From contig JAVJRG010000012.1 of the NCBI GenBank assembly GCA_040218535.1, positions 496,001-560,000 of the forward strand: DNA of 64,000 nucleotides, written 5' to 3'. Below are positions 51,538-60,697 of the stretch, piece after piece. Source of the stretch: Lacipirellulaceae bacterium. Its GTDB lineage: Bacteria; Planctomycetota; Planctomycetia; Pirellulales; Lacipirellulaceae. The translations under genes and the position numbers were made by a program. The notes under the pieces were generated by a model. It did no database searches. It was not told the DNA's origin and was given only the letters and a program-made list of their open reading frames with translations. Each line of letters starts with the position of its first letter. The first letter of the stretch is position 1.

Positions 51538-52926
51538 ATGGATCGTTCTGTCCGCTCATTGAGCCTGCTGGCCCTGTCAGTATTGGTCATCCCCTCCGCC
51601 AAAGCACAGCCGTTCCGCTATGTGCAGACCCTGACCGCCAGTGACACGGCCGACGGCGATTTGTTCGGCACCTTGGTCGACCTAGACGGAGACATAGCAA
51701 TTGTCCGCAGCCGGGCTGCCTATGGTGAATACGAAACCAGCCCACAAACACACGTCTTCGAGTTCTCAGCCGGCCAGTTCGTCGAAACGGATATCATCGC
51801 GTTTCCAGATCTTTTCCAAGACGGCGGTTTCTATACGGGGCAAGAATCAGCAATCGACAACGGCGTGATCGTCAACGGCCAATCGTTCGGCTACCAAAGG
51901 GCCGGGATTCGTGGCATTACTTTCGCTGAGAAAACCAACCCCGGCTGGGATTGGAAATCGTTGACAACAGACAGCCAAGATCGTTTGCGTATCCATCAAG
52001 AGTATCGCCAAGGACTAAGAGCGGTGAGCCGCTCCGTGGCAATCAGCAACGGCGTGGTTGTGGCAGGGGATCTGGCGGGAGAAGCGAAGGTCACAGGACA
52101 GCAAGGCGTCGTTCACTTTTTTGAGCAGTCTTCTGCCGGCGCGTGGAAGTGGGGTGGGCTGATCCAGCCCGACGGACCGACCGAACCAGTCTACGGCTAC
52201 TCGGTCGCCATCGACAACAACACGGTTGTCGCCACAACAAAACCCTTCCCGCACGCTAGTCAACAACCGGCGGCACATTTCTTCGAACGTCAGCCTGATG
52301 GCTCGTGGCAAGAGTCCGCCAAGTTTCAGTACGACATCAGCACTGGCGGCTTCGGTGCCCTGTTCTTCGAGATCAGCGGCGACACGGCAATCGGCCGCAC
52401 AGAAAATGAACTTCTAGTCTACGAACGTCGAAACACGCCCGACCCCGTCACGGGCAATCTGTGGGAACAAACGGCCACACTGCCGCAAACACGCGTTAAC
52501 TCCTTAAGCAAGTCGGCCACCATCGACGGCAACCTTATCGCCGTCACAACGCTCGATCCAGTGGCGTCGGCTGAATATTTTGAGGCGATAGACTTCCTTC
52601 GCGCTAACCCCGGGCTCGCCGATGTCGTGATTCCTGAGCGACCTACCCCGCAGATCGATCTCTATCGTCGCAATGCGTCAGGCGATTGGCAACTCGCACA
52701 AAGCCTTCACTCCCCTGACCTCGATTATGCCGACACCTTCGGTGCGAGCCTCGCCTTGGATAACGGGCGGCTACTCATCGGCGCTGCGAACGCTAACGAC
52801 CAACAAAATCAACCCGGGGCGGCATTTTTGTTTATGGTAGTGCCGGAGCCGAGTGCGGCTGCTTTGCTGACTCTCTCAGCGTTTACGTGTTCTTGCCTAT
52901 CGCGATCTTCCCACGGTCGTGCTTAA
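51538..52926 (+). CDS. PEP-CTERM sorting domain protein
   Basis: A 462-residue exported protein. A signal peptide (SLLALSVLVIPSAKAQPF) is followed by repeated FG-GAP-like segments with GDIAIV, NGVIVNG, NGVVVAG, NNTVVAT patterns (about residues 45-410), typical of beta-propeller surface proteins. The C terminus has MVVPEPSAAALLTLSAFT, a PEP-CTERM signal, then SRSSHGRA. The final GRA-stop is encoded by a palindromic repeat, so the true C terminus may have been altered by insertion. Likely exported and sorted by an exosortase. Confidence 0.88.
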   Translation: MDRSVRSLSLLALSVLVIPSAKAQPFRYVQTLTASDTADGDLFGTLVDLDGDIAIVRSRAAYGEYETSPQTHVFEFSAGQFVETDIIAFPDLFQDGGFYTGQESAIDNGVIVNGQSFGYQRAGIRGITFAEKTNPGWDWKSLTTDSQDRLRIHQEYRQGLRAVSRSVAISNGVVVAGDLAGEAKVTGQQGVVHFFEQSSAGAWKWGGLIQPDGPTEPVYGYSVAIDNNTVVATTKPFPHASQQPAAHFFERQPDGSWQESAKFQYDISTGGFGALFFEISGDTAIGRTENELLVYERRNTPDPVTGNLWEQTATLPQTRVNSLSKSATIDGNLIAVTTLDPVASAEYFEAIDFLRANPGLADVVIPERPTPQIDLYRRNASGDWQLAQSLHSPDLDYADTFGASLALDNGRLLIGAANANDQQNQPGAAFLFMVVPEPSAAALLTLSAFTCSCLSRSSHGRA

Positions 52927-52937
52927 GCACGACGGCC
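52915..52937. repeat. GTGCTTAAGCAC palindrome, copy 1
   Basis: GGTCGTGCTTAAGCACGACG and flanking GCC form a near-perfect palindrome. It overlaps the last codons and supplies the TAA stop of the PEP-CTERM gene. Related copies are at 53691-53717 and 58361-58387. Confidence 0.85.
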
Positions 52938-52968
52938 ATACTGCTCACTCTAATGAGACACGCCGACT

Positions 52969-53628
52969 ATGACGTTGATCTCTGACGGATTCGACATTGT
53001 TGAGCAGTGCCTCACCGCACCAGAATGCAGGGATGTTTCCTCTGGGCTCTCAACCGTAAAGTCCGCTGGCACACGTAAGTTGTTAGAGAGCCGCTGGTGT
53101 CAGGAATTGGCCGCAACGCTGCGGGAGCGTCTCGCTCCCCACTATTCCGTACTCTCCGAATTAGTTGCGATCCAATGCAACTACTTCCACAAATCACCCA
53201 AGAGCAATTGGCTCGTCGCGTTTCACCAAGACCTCAGCATTCCAGTTGCAGCTTCGGCTTCTGCTAAGACCCAGCCCGGTTGGTCGCAAAAGGAAGGAAT
53301 GACATTCGCCCACGGCAGCGAGAAACTACTCGCCCACATGTTGGCCGTTCGCCTTCATTTGGACGACTCCAACGACTTGAATGGCCCGTTGCAAGTCGTT
53401 CCCGGCTCGCATCGTCAGGGAATACTTGCACAGGGTGATGCAAGCAGCCTGCGTGAGAGTTCACCGGAACAAACACTGAATGTCAATCAGGGAGGTGTCA
53501 TCCTGATGCGGCCGCTCCTGCTGCATGCCTCTTCAAAATCACAGACTTCCAGTCCTCGGCGTGTGTTGCACTTTGTCTTCGCACCAAGGAAGCCGCCTAA
53601 AGGACTCAAGTGGAATCTCGCTGTCTAA
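52969..53628 (+). CDS. Phytanoyl-CoA dioxygenase family (PhyH) oxygenase
   Basis: A 219-residue Fe(II)/2-oxoglutarate oxygenase. The iron ligands H86 and D88 are in VAFHQDLSI, and the distal histidine is in RPLLLHASSKS with the 2-oxoglutarate-binding Arg in SPRRVLHF. GPLQVVPGSHRQG is a family motif. It hydroxylates an unknown small molecule. It follows the PEP-CTERM gene and ends just before the convergent terminator palindrome. Confidence 0.88.
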   Translation: MTLISDGFDIVEQCLTAPECRDVSSGLSTVKSAGTRKLLESRWCQELAATLRERLAPHYSVLSELVAIQCNYFHKSPKSNWLVAFHQDLSIPVAASASAKTQPGWSQKEGMTFAHGSEKLLAHMLAVRLHLDDSNDLNGPLQVVPGSHRQGILAQGDASSLRESSPEQTLNVNQGGVILMRPLLLHASSKSQTSSPRRVLHFVFAPRKPPKGLKWNLAV

Positions 53629-53690
53629 CCTAGGAGTTTTTCGCCTTCGTTATCACTGCACTCGCCTGCTCTACCCCCTCACCATTCCCT

Positions 53691-53717
53691 GGCCGTCGTG
53701 CTTAAGCACGACGGGCC
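53691..53717. repeat. GTGCTTAAGCAC palindrome, copy 2 (possible bidirectional terminator)
   Basis: A near-perfect 27-bp palindrome (GGCCGTCGTGCTTAAGCACG...) between two convergent genes. It could terminate both, though no T run is present on either side. Confidence 0.8.
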
Positions 53718-53735
53718 AAGAGGCACTGCTAGGCT

Positions 53736-55910
53736 TCAACAGATTGAATCGTCAACCAGTCGATCCACACACATTGTCTCCGCAGACAGCACTTCATAGC
53801 CGTGGGCTCGCCAAAACGCTCGGCCCCGCCAGCACAAGCCGCCAACTAGAAAAACGGCAAGTAAGATCGCGGCACTTGGCTCGGGGACATTCGTGAAAGC
53901 AGCGGTGGAGGAGTAGACCTTGCCGTACTCTTCTCCCCACTGCTTGATGTCTTGCGAGTTCACAAGCCCATCGCCGTTGGCGTCTCCGCTTAAGGTCCTC
54001 GGCTGGCCGATACCGCGCTGGATTGTTAAAAAGTCGAAGCCGTCAACCAAGCCGCTGTCGTCAACGTCGGCGTTGGCGAGATCGGCAACTACGCTCAACG
54101 TGACCGCCAAAGGTTCGTAACTCAAGTCCCAGCCCAACCCTGGGGACAGGCTTGGCAATTCCAGATTGTCAAACTCACCATGAATGCCTGTATTGCTCGT
54201 CATGATGAGAAACTCATCCCCCAGCACGGGATCGAAGGTTTCCTCGTTGATCGGCAGCCCCTCAAGCACCCCGTCCAAATGAGCATCGCCCACGACATGC
54301 AGATGCCCGGTAAGATCAGTCTTAAGATGATCGTAGTCTTCCTCCTCCAACAAAAAGACCTGCATCGTCCCGCTACCGGCTTGGTAATAGTCCTGCCAGA
54401 AGGTCGAGGGAGCCGCAGCATAGCTGTAATGCACTTTGACGTTTCCCTCGTTGATGATCACGATATCCATGCTGGCACTGGCATGGGCCAGCAACTCCCC
54501 CTGAGGCTCGACGCGAATCCGCCCGCCGCCACCCACTTGGGCATGCTCAAGCACTTTCAAGGGAGCAGCCACCAAAAGCTCCGTCGCAGGATCGATTAAC
54601 GTTGTGGAGGTTGGCCGAAGATTCACTTCCGATTCCAGACGCCCCCCCGCGCCGCTCACATAGAGCTGTCCTGCTTTGTTGAAAAACGAATCGCTTCGCA
54701 CGGTCGAGGGAACTTGGCTTTGGCTGCCCCCCAGTTCCATATAGCCATCATGCGTCGTATGACCGTATCCGGTCGGATCAAATCGATTGAACTCCAAAAT
54801 GGCACTGTCGGCCTCGATGCGGCCAGAAATTTCGCGTTGGTTCTCGAAAAGGCCTGAGGAAGGGCCGTTGAATTGCAGGAGCGAACCGGGGCTGAGGCTC
54901 ATCACATGGTTGGGGTGCGCATCAACCGCACCGTTGAGCTTCAGCGTGCTAAACGGGTTGAGCGTCGTGCTGCCGCTGGAAGCGAGGACGACATCGCTGT
55001 CGATTTCTCCGCGGCGGGCCGTATCCACGCTCAACTCGCCTTCGATGCGTCCTTCTGCTCCCGTGATATAGCCGCCAGGTAAGGTGATCGGCGTTTGACC
55101 GTAACCGAAGGTCAACGTCCCCTCAAGCTCCCAAGGGTGCGAGAAATCGAGCCGATTTCCTCCGCCCACGATCACATCGCCGTAGAGCGGCGACGACAAC
55201 TCAGACTCAATGAACAGATCGCTATAGTAATGGGTCACTTCGATATCCGTATCGCCGAAGTAGATCCGCCCGCCTCCGGTGGCTCGCAGGGTAAGTCGGT
55301 CACCTTGCGACCCGCCAATCGGCAGGACGAGTGAATTCGACAGGAAGGCCATCGCATTGCCGCTGCCGCCAGCCTCGACGAGACCGTAACCATATAGATT
55401 GCCGCCGAGGTAATCGATTTCGCGATCGACCTGTAAGCGACCACCGCTTATGGTCACGTGAGCATCGTTGCGCACTTCCAGGTAGTCCGTATCGACGTCG
55501 GGCCCTGTTCCTGGCCGGTCACCTACGTAGAGCCCCGACCAGTCGCCGGTGACGGTAATTTTGGCATCTCCCGTGCTATTGCCCACTGGGAGCTTTTGCC
55601 CCGTCGTACCGACCGATGATCCCCCAGCGATGTAGAGGCTGCGTATCCGCTCGGCATCCTGATTATTGAGAATGACGCCAGCGTTCACGTCAATCACCAC
55701 CGCATCGCCTGCTTGCGGCACTCCAAGGTTCCAATGCTCGCTCTGGTGCCAAGAGGCGGCAAGATCTGGAGACGTCCAAGTCACCACCCGACCACCACCA
55801 GGATTGTCGAACTGGGCGAAAGCAGTCTGCGACCACCAACTGAAGCCGATCGCGACGATGAATGCAGCAAGTGCGATACTGGGAAGACGGTTCGTCGTGA
55901 GTGAAAACAT
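53736..55910 (-). CDS. Large exported PEP-CTERM protein with dockerin-like segment, paralog A
   Basis: A 724-residue protein. The ATG at 55910 was chosen because GGGAG lies upstream and a signal peptide follows (LAAFIVAIGFSWWSQTAFAQ). Most of the protein is a beta-helix-like repeat region with autotransporter/pectate-lyase-type phrases (FDNPGGGRVVTW, NWNLGVP-like, ITVTGDWSG, GGGGRIRVEPQG). A dockerin type I-like segment (NADVDDSGLVDGFDFLTIQR, ANGDGLVNSQDIKQW) lies near residues 610-660. VPEPSAAILLAVFLVGG is the PEP-CTERM signal, but ~25 unusual residues follow the Arg cluster. The function of the family is unknown; surface or matrix display is inferred. Confidence 0.85.
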   Translation of the reverse strand: MFSLTTNRLPSIALAAFIVAIGFSWWSQTAFAQFDNPGGGRVVTWTSPDLAASWHQSEHWNLGVPQAGDAVVIDVNAGVILNNQDAERIRSLYIAGGSSVGTTGQKLPVGNSTGDAKITVTGDWSGLYVGDRPGTGPDVDTDYLEVRNDAHVTISGGRLQVDREIDYLGGNLYGYGLVEAGGSGNAMAFLSNSLVLPIGGSQGDRLTLRATGGGRIYFGDTDIEVTHYYSDLFIESELSSPLYGDVIVGGGNRLDFSHPWELEGTLTFGYGQTPITLPGGYITGAEGRIEGELSVDTARRGEIDSDVVLASSGSTTLNPFSTLKLNGAVDAHPNHVMSLSPGSLLQFNGPSSGLFENQREISGRIEADSAILEFNRFDPTGYGHTTHDGYMELGGSQSQVPSTVRSDSFFNKAGQLYVSGAGGRLESEVNLRPTSTTLIDPATELLVAAPLKVLEHAQVGGGGRIRVEPQGELLAHASASMDIVIINEGNVKVHYSYAAAPSTFWQDYYQAGSGTMQVFLLEEEDYDHLKTDLTGHLHVVGDAHLDGVLEGLPINEETFDPVLGDEFLIMTSNTGIHGEFDNLELPSLSPGLGWDLSYEPLAVTLSVVADLANADVDDSGLVDGFDFLTIQRGIGQPRTLSGDANGDGLVNSQDIKQWGEEYGKVYSSTAAFTNVPEPSAAILLAVFLVGGLCWRGRAFWRAHGYEVLSAETMCVDRLVDDSIC

Positions 55911-56099
55911 GATGGCTCTCCCTTGCATAAGGCGGGCTCGATTCGAGGAGCAAGGTCTCGAAACGAGGTCAGCGAGCGGAGAAGCCCCCCGACAGAAGTA
56001 AAACCAAGAAAACGCCCAAGAACCGGACACGCGGGGAAGAAGAGTTTCAAACTTGCCAATTAGCAAGAGAATTGGCCAGAAAATCTAACGCGGGAGCGA

Positions 56100-58199
56100 T
56101 CAGCGCCGCTTGGTCAGTGCAACCAAACCCAGCACCGAAAGCAAAACCAACGAACTCGGCTCTGGGACGGCCCCTAACCCGACCTTGCTCGACGGATTCG
56201 TGCCGTATTGCTCCTGCCAACGTGCAATGTCGGCCCCATTCACGTAACCATCCCCGGTTGCGTCAGCCGGGTTGGGACTCGGTCCACCGAAGCCACGCTG
56301 AATCGCGAGAAAATCGAATCCGTCAACCTGCCCGCTATTGTTCGTGTCGGCGTCGAAGACATCCTGCACAACGCTCAGAATAAGATCGTTGGGCGTGTAA
56401 TCGAGATACCAGGCTAAGCCCTCGCCAAGCGCTGGCAAAACGACATCTTCGAATCGACCGCTGAAACCTTCGTTAGCGGCCAACACCAAAAAGTCGTCCC
56501 CGAGACTAGGCTCGTAGTCCCCCCAGGCGGCCACTTCGAGCACTCCGCCCAAATGGGCTCGCCCGCCAACCAGCAGCCGATCGTACCCAAGCCCCTTGTA
56601 GGGCCCCATGCCGATATGCAAACGCCCGTCACCTGCTTGGTAATAGTCTTCGGCGACTTCGAAGTGAGCGCCCACGCCGACCGCGATACCGATCTGCAGA
56701 TCGCCCAGGTTGATCACGTCGCTGTCGACAACGGCCGAGTTGAGACCAAGTAACTGCCCCTGCTCTTCAATTCGGATGCGACCGCCTCCGCCCAATTGGG
56801 CAGTCGCGTGAACGACGCTCAAATCGGCGATTTCCAGTTCCGCACCCGGGTTGATCCAAGTAGACGAGCCAGGCCTGAATTGGATTCCTGTTTCAGTCCG
56901 GGCGCCAATACCCGTGACAAACATCTGACCACTTTGCATCACCGAAGACGTGCCTCGGATCGTGGAAGGAACCTGCGTACTGCCACCGAGCGTCATCACG
57001 CCATGATTGGTCCAATGACCAAATGAGTCCGGTTCCGCGGGCAGGTTGAGTTCGAGAATAGCGCTGTCTGCCTCGACGCGGCCACTGTATTCCGTGTAGG
57101 TCCCAAGCGAGTTTCCCGCAGGGGAATTGATCTGTAAGAGTGAACCCGGTTTCAAATCGAAGAGGTGATTCGCGTGCGACGAAATCTCCCCGTGTAGTTT
57201 CAGCGTGCTAAACGGGTTGAGCGTCGTCTTGCCGCTGGAAGTCAGATTCAAGTCGCTGTGGATTTCCCCTGTACGGAAAGCATCAACCGTGATTTCGCCC
57301 TCAATGCGCCCTTCAGCACCTGTGACACTGCCGCGTCCATTTGTGAAGTTCAGCAGTCCGTCCAACTGCCACGGGTGTTGGAAGTAAATCTCGTTCTCAC
57401 CGCTTTGGTAGCTGGTCCCGACACGCATGGTGTTGTAGATCGGGCTACTCAGGGGCCCTTCAAACCGGACACCTCCGGTCCAAGCCGTCGCATCGATTTC
57501 CGCGTTCCCCAAATAGATGCTTCCATTCGGGGTTCGAAGTCTCAAGTCGCCACCCACGGGCGACAACTTTGAAGTTGCACTAAAGGCAATCGCGTTACCG
57601 CCACCCAGCACTTCGAGGAGTCCGTACCCACCGATCTCGACATCACCCACCATGTCGATCTCGCGATCCACCTGCGCATAGCCACTGTTGTACAACCGAA
57701 AGCTCGCGCCATTCTGGAGGTTCAAGTAATCCGTGTCGAAAGCGGGGCCGTTTCCTTGGTGATTGTAAGAAACCCGCAGCTCCGTCCCTTCGCCAATCAG
57801 TGTCGTGGTCGCGTCACCGGTGCTGTTCCCAACAGGAAGTTTGCTCCCGTAGGTGCTAAGCTCCGCACCACCGCTAAGGTGCAGGCTGCGAATCCGTTTG
57901 GGAGCCTCGTACTCAGAGAGGATGAGTATCGGAATTTCACTGAAGCCGATGATCACCGCTTCGCCATCCTGCGGGACGCCAAGATTCCAGTTGCCGTTCT
58001 GGTGCCAGTAATTCGCCGACGCCTTCCCAGTCCAAGTGACGACGTCGCCCCCGCCGCCCGGATTGACGATTTGGCCAAAGGCTGGCGCGTGCCACCAACT
58101 GAACGTGAGAATCCCAACAACTGCAAGCCAAGAGCGAAAGCTCCGTAGCATCACAGCGAACATGGTACGAAGCGTGACTTTCTGAGCGACGCGGATCAT
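56100..58199 (-). CDS. Large exported PEP-CTERM protein with dockerin-like segment, paralog B
   Basis: A 699-residue protein. A signal peptide (LAVVGILTFSWWHAPAFGQ) precedes the same beta-helix-like layout as the preceding gene: IVNPGGGGDVVTWT, NGNWNLGVPQDGEAVIIG, LHLSGGAEL, VGNSTGDATTT, GGGGRIRIEEQG. A dockerin-like pair (DADTNNSGQVDGFDFLAIQR, ATGDGYVNGADIARWQEQYG) lies near 610-660, then AVPEPSSLVLLSVLGLVALTKRR, a clean PEP-CTERM end. It is a tandem paralog of 53736-55910. Several starts are possible; 58199 was kept. Confidence 0.85.
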   Translation of the reverse strand: MIRVAQKVTLRTMFAVMLRSFRSWLAVVGILTFSWWHAPAFGQIVNPGGGGDVVTWTGKASANYWHQNGNWNLGVPQDGEAVIIGFSEIPILILSEYEAPKRIRSLHLSGGAELSTYGSKLPVGNSTGDATTTLIGEGTELRVSYNHQGNGPAFDTDYLNLQNGASFRLYNSGYAQVDREIDMVGDVEIGGYGLLEVLGGGNAIAFSATSKLSPVGGDLRLRTPNGSIYLGNAEIDATAWTGGVRFEGPLSSPIYNTMRVGTSYQSGENEIYFQHPWQLDGLLNFTNGRGSVTGAEGRIEGEITVDAFRTGEIHSDLNLTSSGKTTLNPFSTLKLHGEISSHANHLFDLKPGSLLQINSPAGNSLGTYTEYSGRVEADSAILELNLPAEPDSFGHWTNHGVMTLGGSTQVPSTIRGTSSVMQSGQMFVTGIGARTETGIQFRPGSSTWINPGAELEIADLSVVHATAQLGGGGRIRIEEQGQLLGLNSAVVDSDVINLGDLQIGIAVGVGAHFEVAEDYYQAGDGRLHIGMGPYKGLGYDRLLVGGRAHLGGVLEVAAWGDYEPSLGDDFLVLAANEGFSGRFEDVVLPALGEGLAWYLDYTPNDLILSVVQDVFDADTNNSGQVDGFDFLAIQRGFGGPSPNPADATGDGYVNGADIARWQEQYGTNPSSKVGLGAVPEPSSLVLLSVLGLVALTKRR

Positions 58200-58354
58200 G
58201 CTGGATTCTCACGCAGCTGGAGGCAACTCTGACTCCAGTGGGCCAACTGTCATCAGACCGGGGAGAAACGTTCCCCCCGGCGGAAGTAAAACCAACAAAC
58301 GCGCAAGAAACCTGACAAGGCTACACAATTTTCTTGCAAAAGGTCCCGCGCAAC

Positions 58355-58387
58355 AAAAAAGGCCCGGGGTGCTTAAGCACCCCGGCC
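58355..58387 (-). terminator. GTGCTTAAGCAC palindrome, copy 3, acting as terminator
   Basis: A 27-bp palindrome (GGCCCGGGGTGCTTAAGCAC...) followed on the minus strand by six T (58355-58360). It lies 40 bp after the Gfo/Idh/MocA stop and is a good rho-independent terminator. Confidence 0.88.
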
Positions 58388-58426
58388 AGGAGATTCTCGG
58401 TCCTCTAGTCTTGAGAACTCGTTTCT

Positions 58427-59923
58427 TCAGGAAGCCGCAACCTGCTCCGCTTTGATTTCCGGAACGGCAAACTCCTCGCGGTAATCATTGTCCCGCAGGA
58501 AGCTGTTCGCCAGCTCCGCAGTTCCGCCAGTGAACTTTTCCTGTGCCGGATCGAAATCAAGCATCGGACCCAAAGCGAATTCCGCTTTGTCGCCACCGTG
58601 TTGTTCGCAGATCTTCTGCAAGCCCTGATAGACCTGGGCGATCTCCGGCGTATCCATCGCCAGGACAACATCTTGAATCGACTTCGCTGCGACCTTTTCA
58701 CCACTGTTGGCAACCTGCGAACCGACATTGGCCAAGTTGCACCAGCCGGTTGAATAATAGCCTTCTTTGATCGGCGCGTTCAGTAGCGAAGGATCGTTCG
58801 CGCGGATGGCATCAGCAAAGTTTTGCTGGTGATTGCCTCCGGCGTTGCCGCCACTCTTGCCGCCAAACTTCGCCATCTCGCTACCTGTTTCGGCATCGTA
58901 AGCAATCGCACGACCGCGTTGGCCCTCAAAGCGGCCTCCCTCGCAGTGGACGACGTAACCACTGTCGGGCCCCGCCAAGCCGGGCGACCAGCGAACGTAG
59001 TTGTCCATCTTCAAATTGCACACGCCAATCGTGACAGGAATACCGCCCGCGTTGAGGACCGCAAAGTGCAAGTTCGGCGTGTTGCCCGCGTCGTTCCATC
59101 CGAAACGACCACCAGCAGAAATCACTTGCGAGGGCATCGCGACCTCATCTTGGAACACATTGTTGCGGACGTCATCAACGATATGCACGCCCCAGTTGCC
59201 CATCTCCCCCGAGCCGGTGTTCCAGACCCAGTGCCAATCGTAATGAAAGTTCTTACGGTAGATCGGAACGTCCTTGGCGGGGCCAAGCCACAGGTTGTAG
59301 TCGACGGTCTTCGGTGGTGCGAGTGGCGTATCACGCTTGCCGATTGAACCGCGCTGACCATAGCGATTCACTTGCACCCATTTGATCTCGCCCAGCTTCT
59401 TCTCTTCGTGCAGAAACTTTTTGATCTCCGACTGCATCGGATCGGTCCGCTGCTGCGTTCCGATCTGGCAAATTAAACCGCTATTGGTCGCCGCATTGAC
59501 TACCTGCTGACCTTCCCACTGCGTTTGGCAGAGGGGCTTCTCGACGTAGACATGCTTGCCGGCCTGCATCGCCAGAATCGACGCCAACCCGTGCCAATGA
59601 TTGCACGTTGCAACGACCACGGCATCAATGTCCTTGGATTCGATCATCTTGCGTAAGTCGGTGTAGGTCTTCGCACCCTTGTGTTTTTCACTCATCTTGC
59701 CGGAACGCGCCGTGTCAGGATCACAGAGCCCAGCGACCTTCATCCCAGGCACCTTCGCACAACTATTGATGAGCAGCCCACCGCGACCACCGCAACCAAT
59801 GAGCCCGACGTTAATCTGTTCATTGGCACTTGAAGCTAATAGCGAACGCGTGGGTAGCGTGAGCGCCGCGCTGGCAGTAAGCCCAGCTTGAAGAAAACGA
59901 CGACGTGAAAGTGAGTTTTTCAT
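58427..59923 (-). CDS. Tat-exported Gfo/Idh/MocA family oxidoreductase
   Basis: A 498-residue protein. A Tat signal (SLSRRRFLQAGLTASAALTL) ends near residue 32. The Rossmann motif is VGLIGCGGRGGLLIN, followed by HVYVEKPLCQTQWEGQQV, the typical MocA catalytic lysine region, and YNLWLGPAKDVPIYRKNFHYDW. Such enzymes use bound NAD(P) to oxidise or epimerise sugars and cyclitols outside the cytoplasm. Planctomycetes carry many copies; the substrate here is unknown. The start 59923 was chosen over 59935 because it begins the Tat signal directly. Confidence 0.93.
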   Translation of the reverse strand: MKNSLSRRRFLQAGLTASAALTLPTRSLLASSANEQINVGLIGCGGRGGLLINSCAKVPGMKVAGLCDPDTARSGKMSEKHKGAKTYTDLRKMIESKDIDAVVVATCNHWHGLASILAMQAGKHVYVEKPLCQTQWEGQQVVNAATNSGLICQIGTQQRTDPMQSEIKKFLHEEKKLGEIKWVQVNRYGQRGSIGKRDTPLAPPKTVDYNLWLGPAKDVPIYRKNFHYDWHWVWNTGSGEMGNWGVHIVDDVRNNVFQDEVAMPSQVISAGGRFGWNDAGNTPNLHFAVLNAGGIPVTIGVCNLKMDNYVRWSPGLAGPDSGYVVHCEGGRFEGQRGRAIAYDAETGSEMAKFGGKSGGNAGGNHQQNFADAIRANDPSLLNAPIKEGYYSTGWCNLANVGSQVANSGEKVAAKSIQDVVLAMDTPEIAQVYQGLQKICEQHGGDKAEFALGPMLDFDPAQEKFTGGTAELANSFLRDNDYREEFAVPEIKAEQVAAS

Positions 59924-59986
59924 CGGTAACACCATTGCCTGGGAAGAATGAGTTTTAGGAGGGAGCGTATCAATCGAGATGCGTCA

Positions 59987-60012
59987 TTTCGCCGCGGTGC
60001 TCGCACCGCGCT
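59987..60012. repeat. TTTCGCCGC hairpin repeat, copy 3
   Basis: Near-identical to the copies at 2686 and 6429 (CGCGGTGC-TC-GCACCGCG core). It lies upstream of the oxidoreductase gene. Confidence 0.75.
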
Positions 60013-60162
60013 AAAACAGCTTTGACCATGTAAAAAAGAGACTGCGTCACAAGCCTAGAATTTACGCTTCAAGCACGCAGTTTGCAAGAAATCGCTCACG
60101 TCAATAGTATAGGAAGCCCCTGGTTGCTTCGGGAGAGTCCGGAACCAACTTAAGAGTACGTC

Positions 60163-60621
60163 ATGTTCAAAAAAATCAGTCTGCTATTCCTCTCGGCAAT
60201 TTTGCTAGTCGGAGGCTGGGTGTACTACAGGCTGCACAACATGAACCATACCGACCAACTCGTCGGTGTTTGGGAGCTTGACGCTGCTGCGATGGTTCAG
60301 GAGGCCGAACGAAAATCCAAGGAAGCGAATATCGAGGGTTTACTCGCTTTGCAAGACCTAATGGAGAATTCCGATTACGTATATCGACTAATTGTTCGAG
60401 AAAACGATACTTTGGCACTCAAGTTTGGCACCGAGGAGCTTGCGGGCAAGTGGAGAACCAGACCTGAGCTCTCGACGCCGAAAGAGACCTTCTTTGAGGT
60501 CGAAAACTCTGAGGGGAAACTATTCTTTGTCGTTTGGACCCTGATCGATGAAAACCACCTGAAGATTCGACTGAGCCTACGGGAAGTGGATGAAATCATC
60601 TACTTCAAACGCGCTGGATAA
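60163..60621 (+). CDS. Hypothetical exported small protein
   Basis: A 152-residue protein with an N-terminal signal or anchor (ISLLFLSAILLVGGWVYYRL) and a beta-rich remainder (LVGVWELDAAAMVQEAERK, LKFGTEELAGKWRTR, KLFFVVWTLIDENHLKIRL) that resembles small lipocalin-like or 'lipoprotein with GVWELD' domains. No confident family. It is the only plus-strand gene between 53.7 and 64 kb. Confidence 0.65.
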   Translation: MFKKISLLFLSAILLVGGWVYYRLHNMNHTDQLVGVWELDAAAMVQEAERKSKEANIEGLLALQDLMENSDYVYRLIVRENDTLALKFGTEELAGKWRTRPELSTPKETFFEVENSEGKLFFVVWTLIDENHLKIRLSLREVDEIIYFKRAG

Positions 60622-60697
60622 CAATCTAGCTCGTGCTGGAAAGACCTGTCGCTTCGCGGAAGAAAGGTAATTCGTAGAGAAGACGCGACGCACTCGC

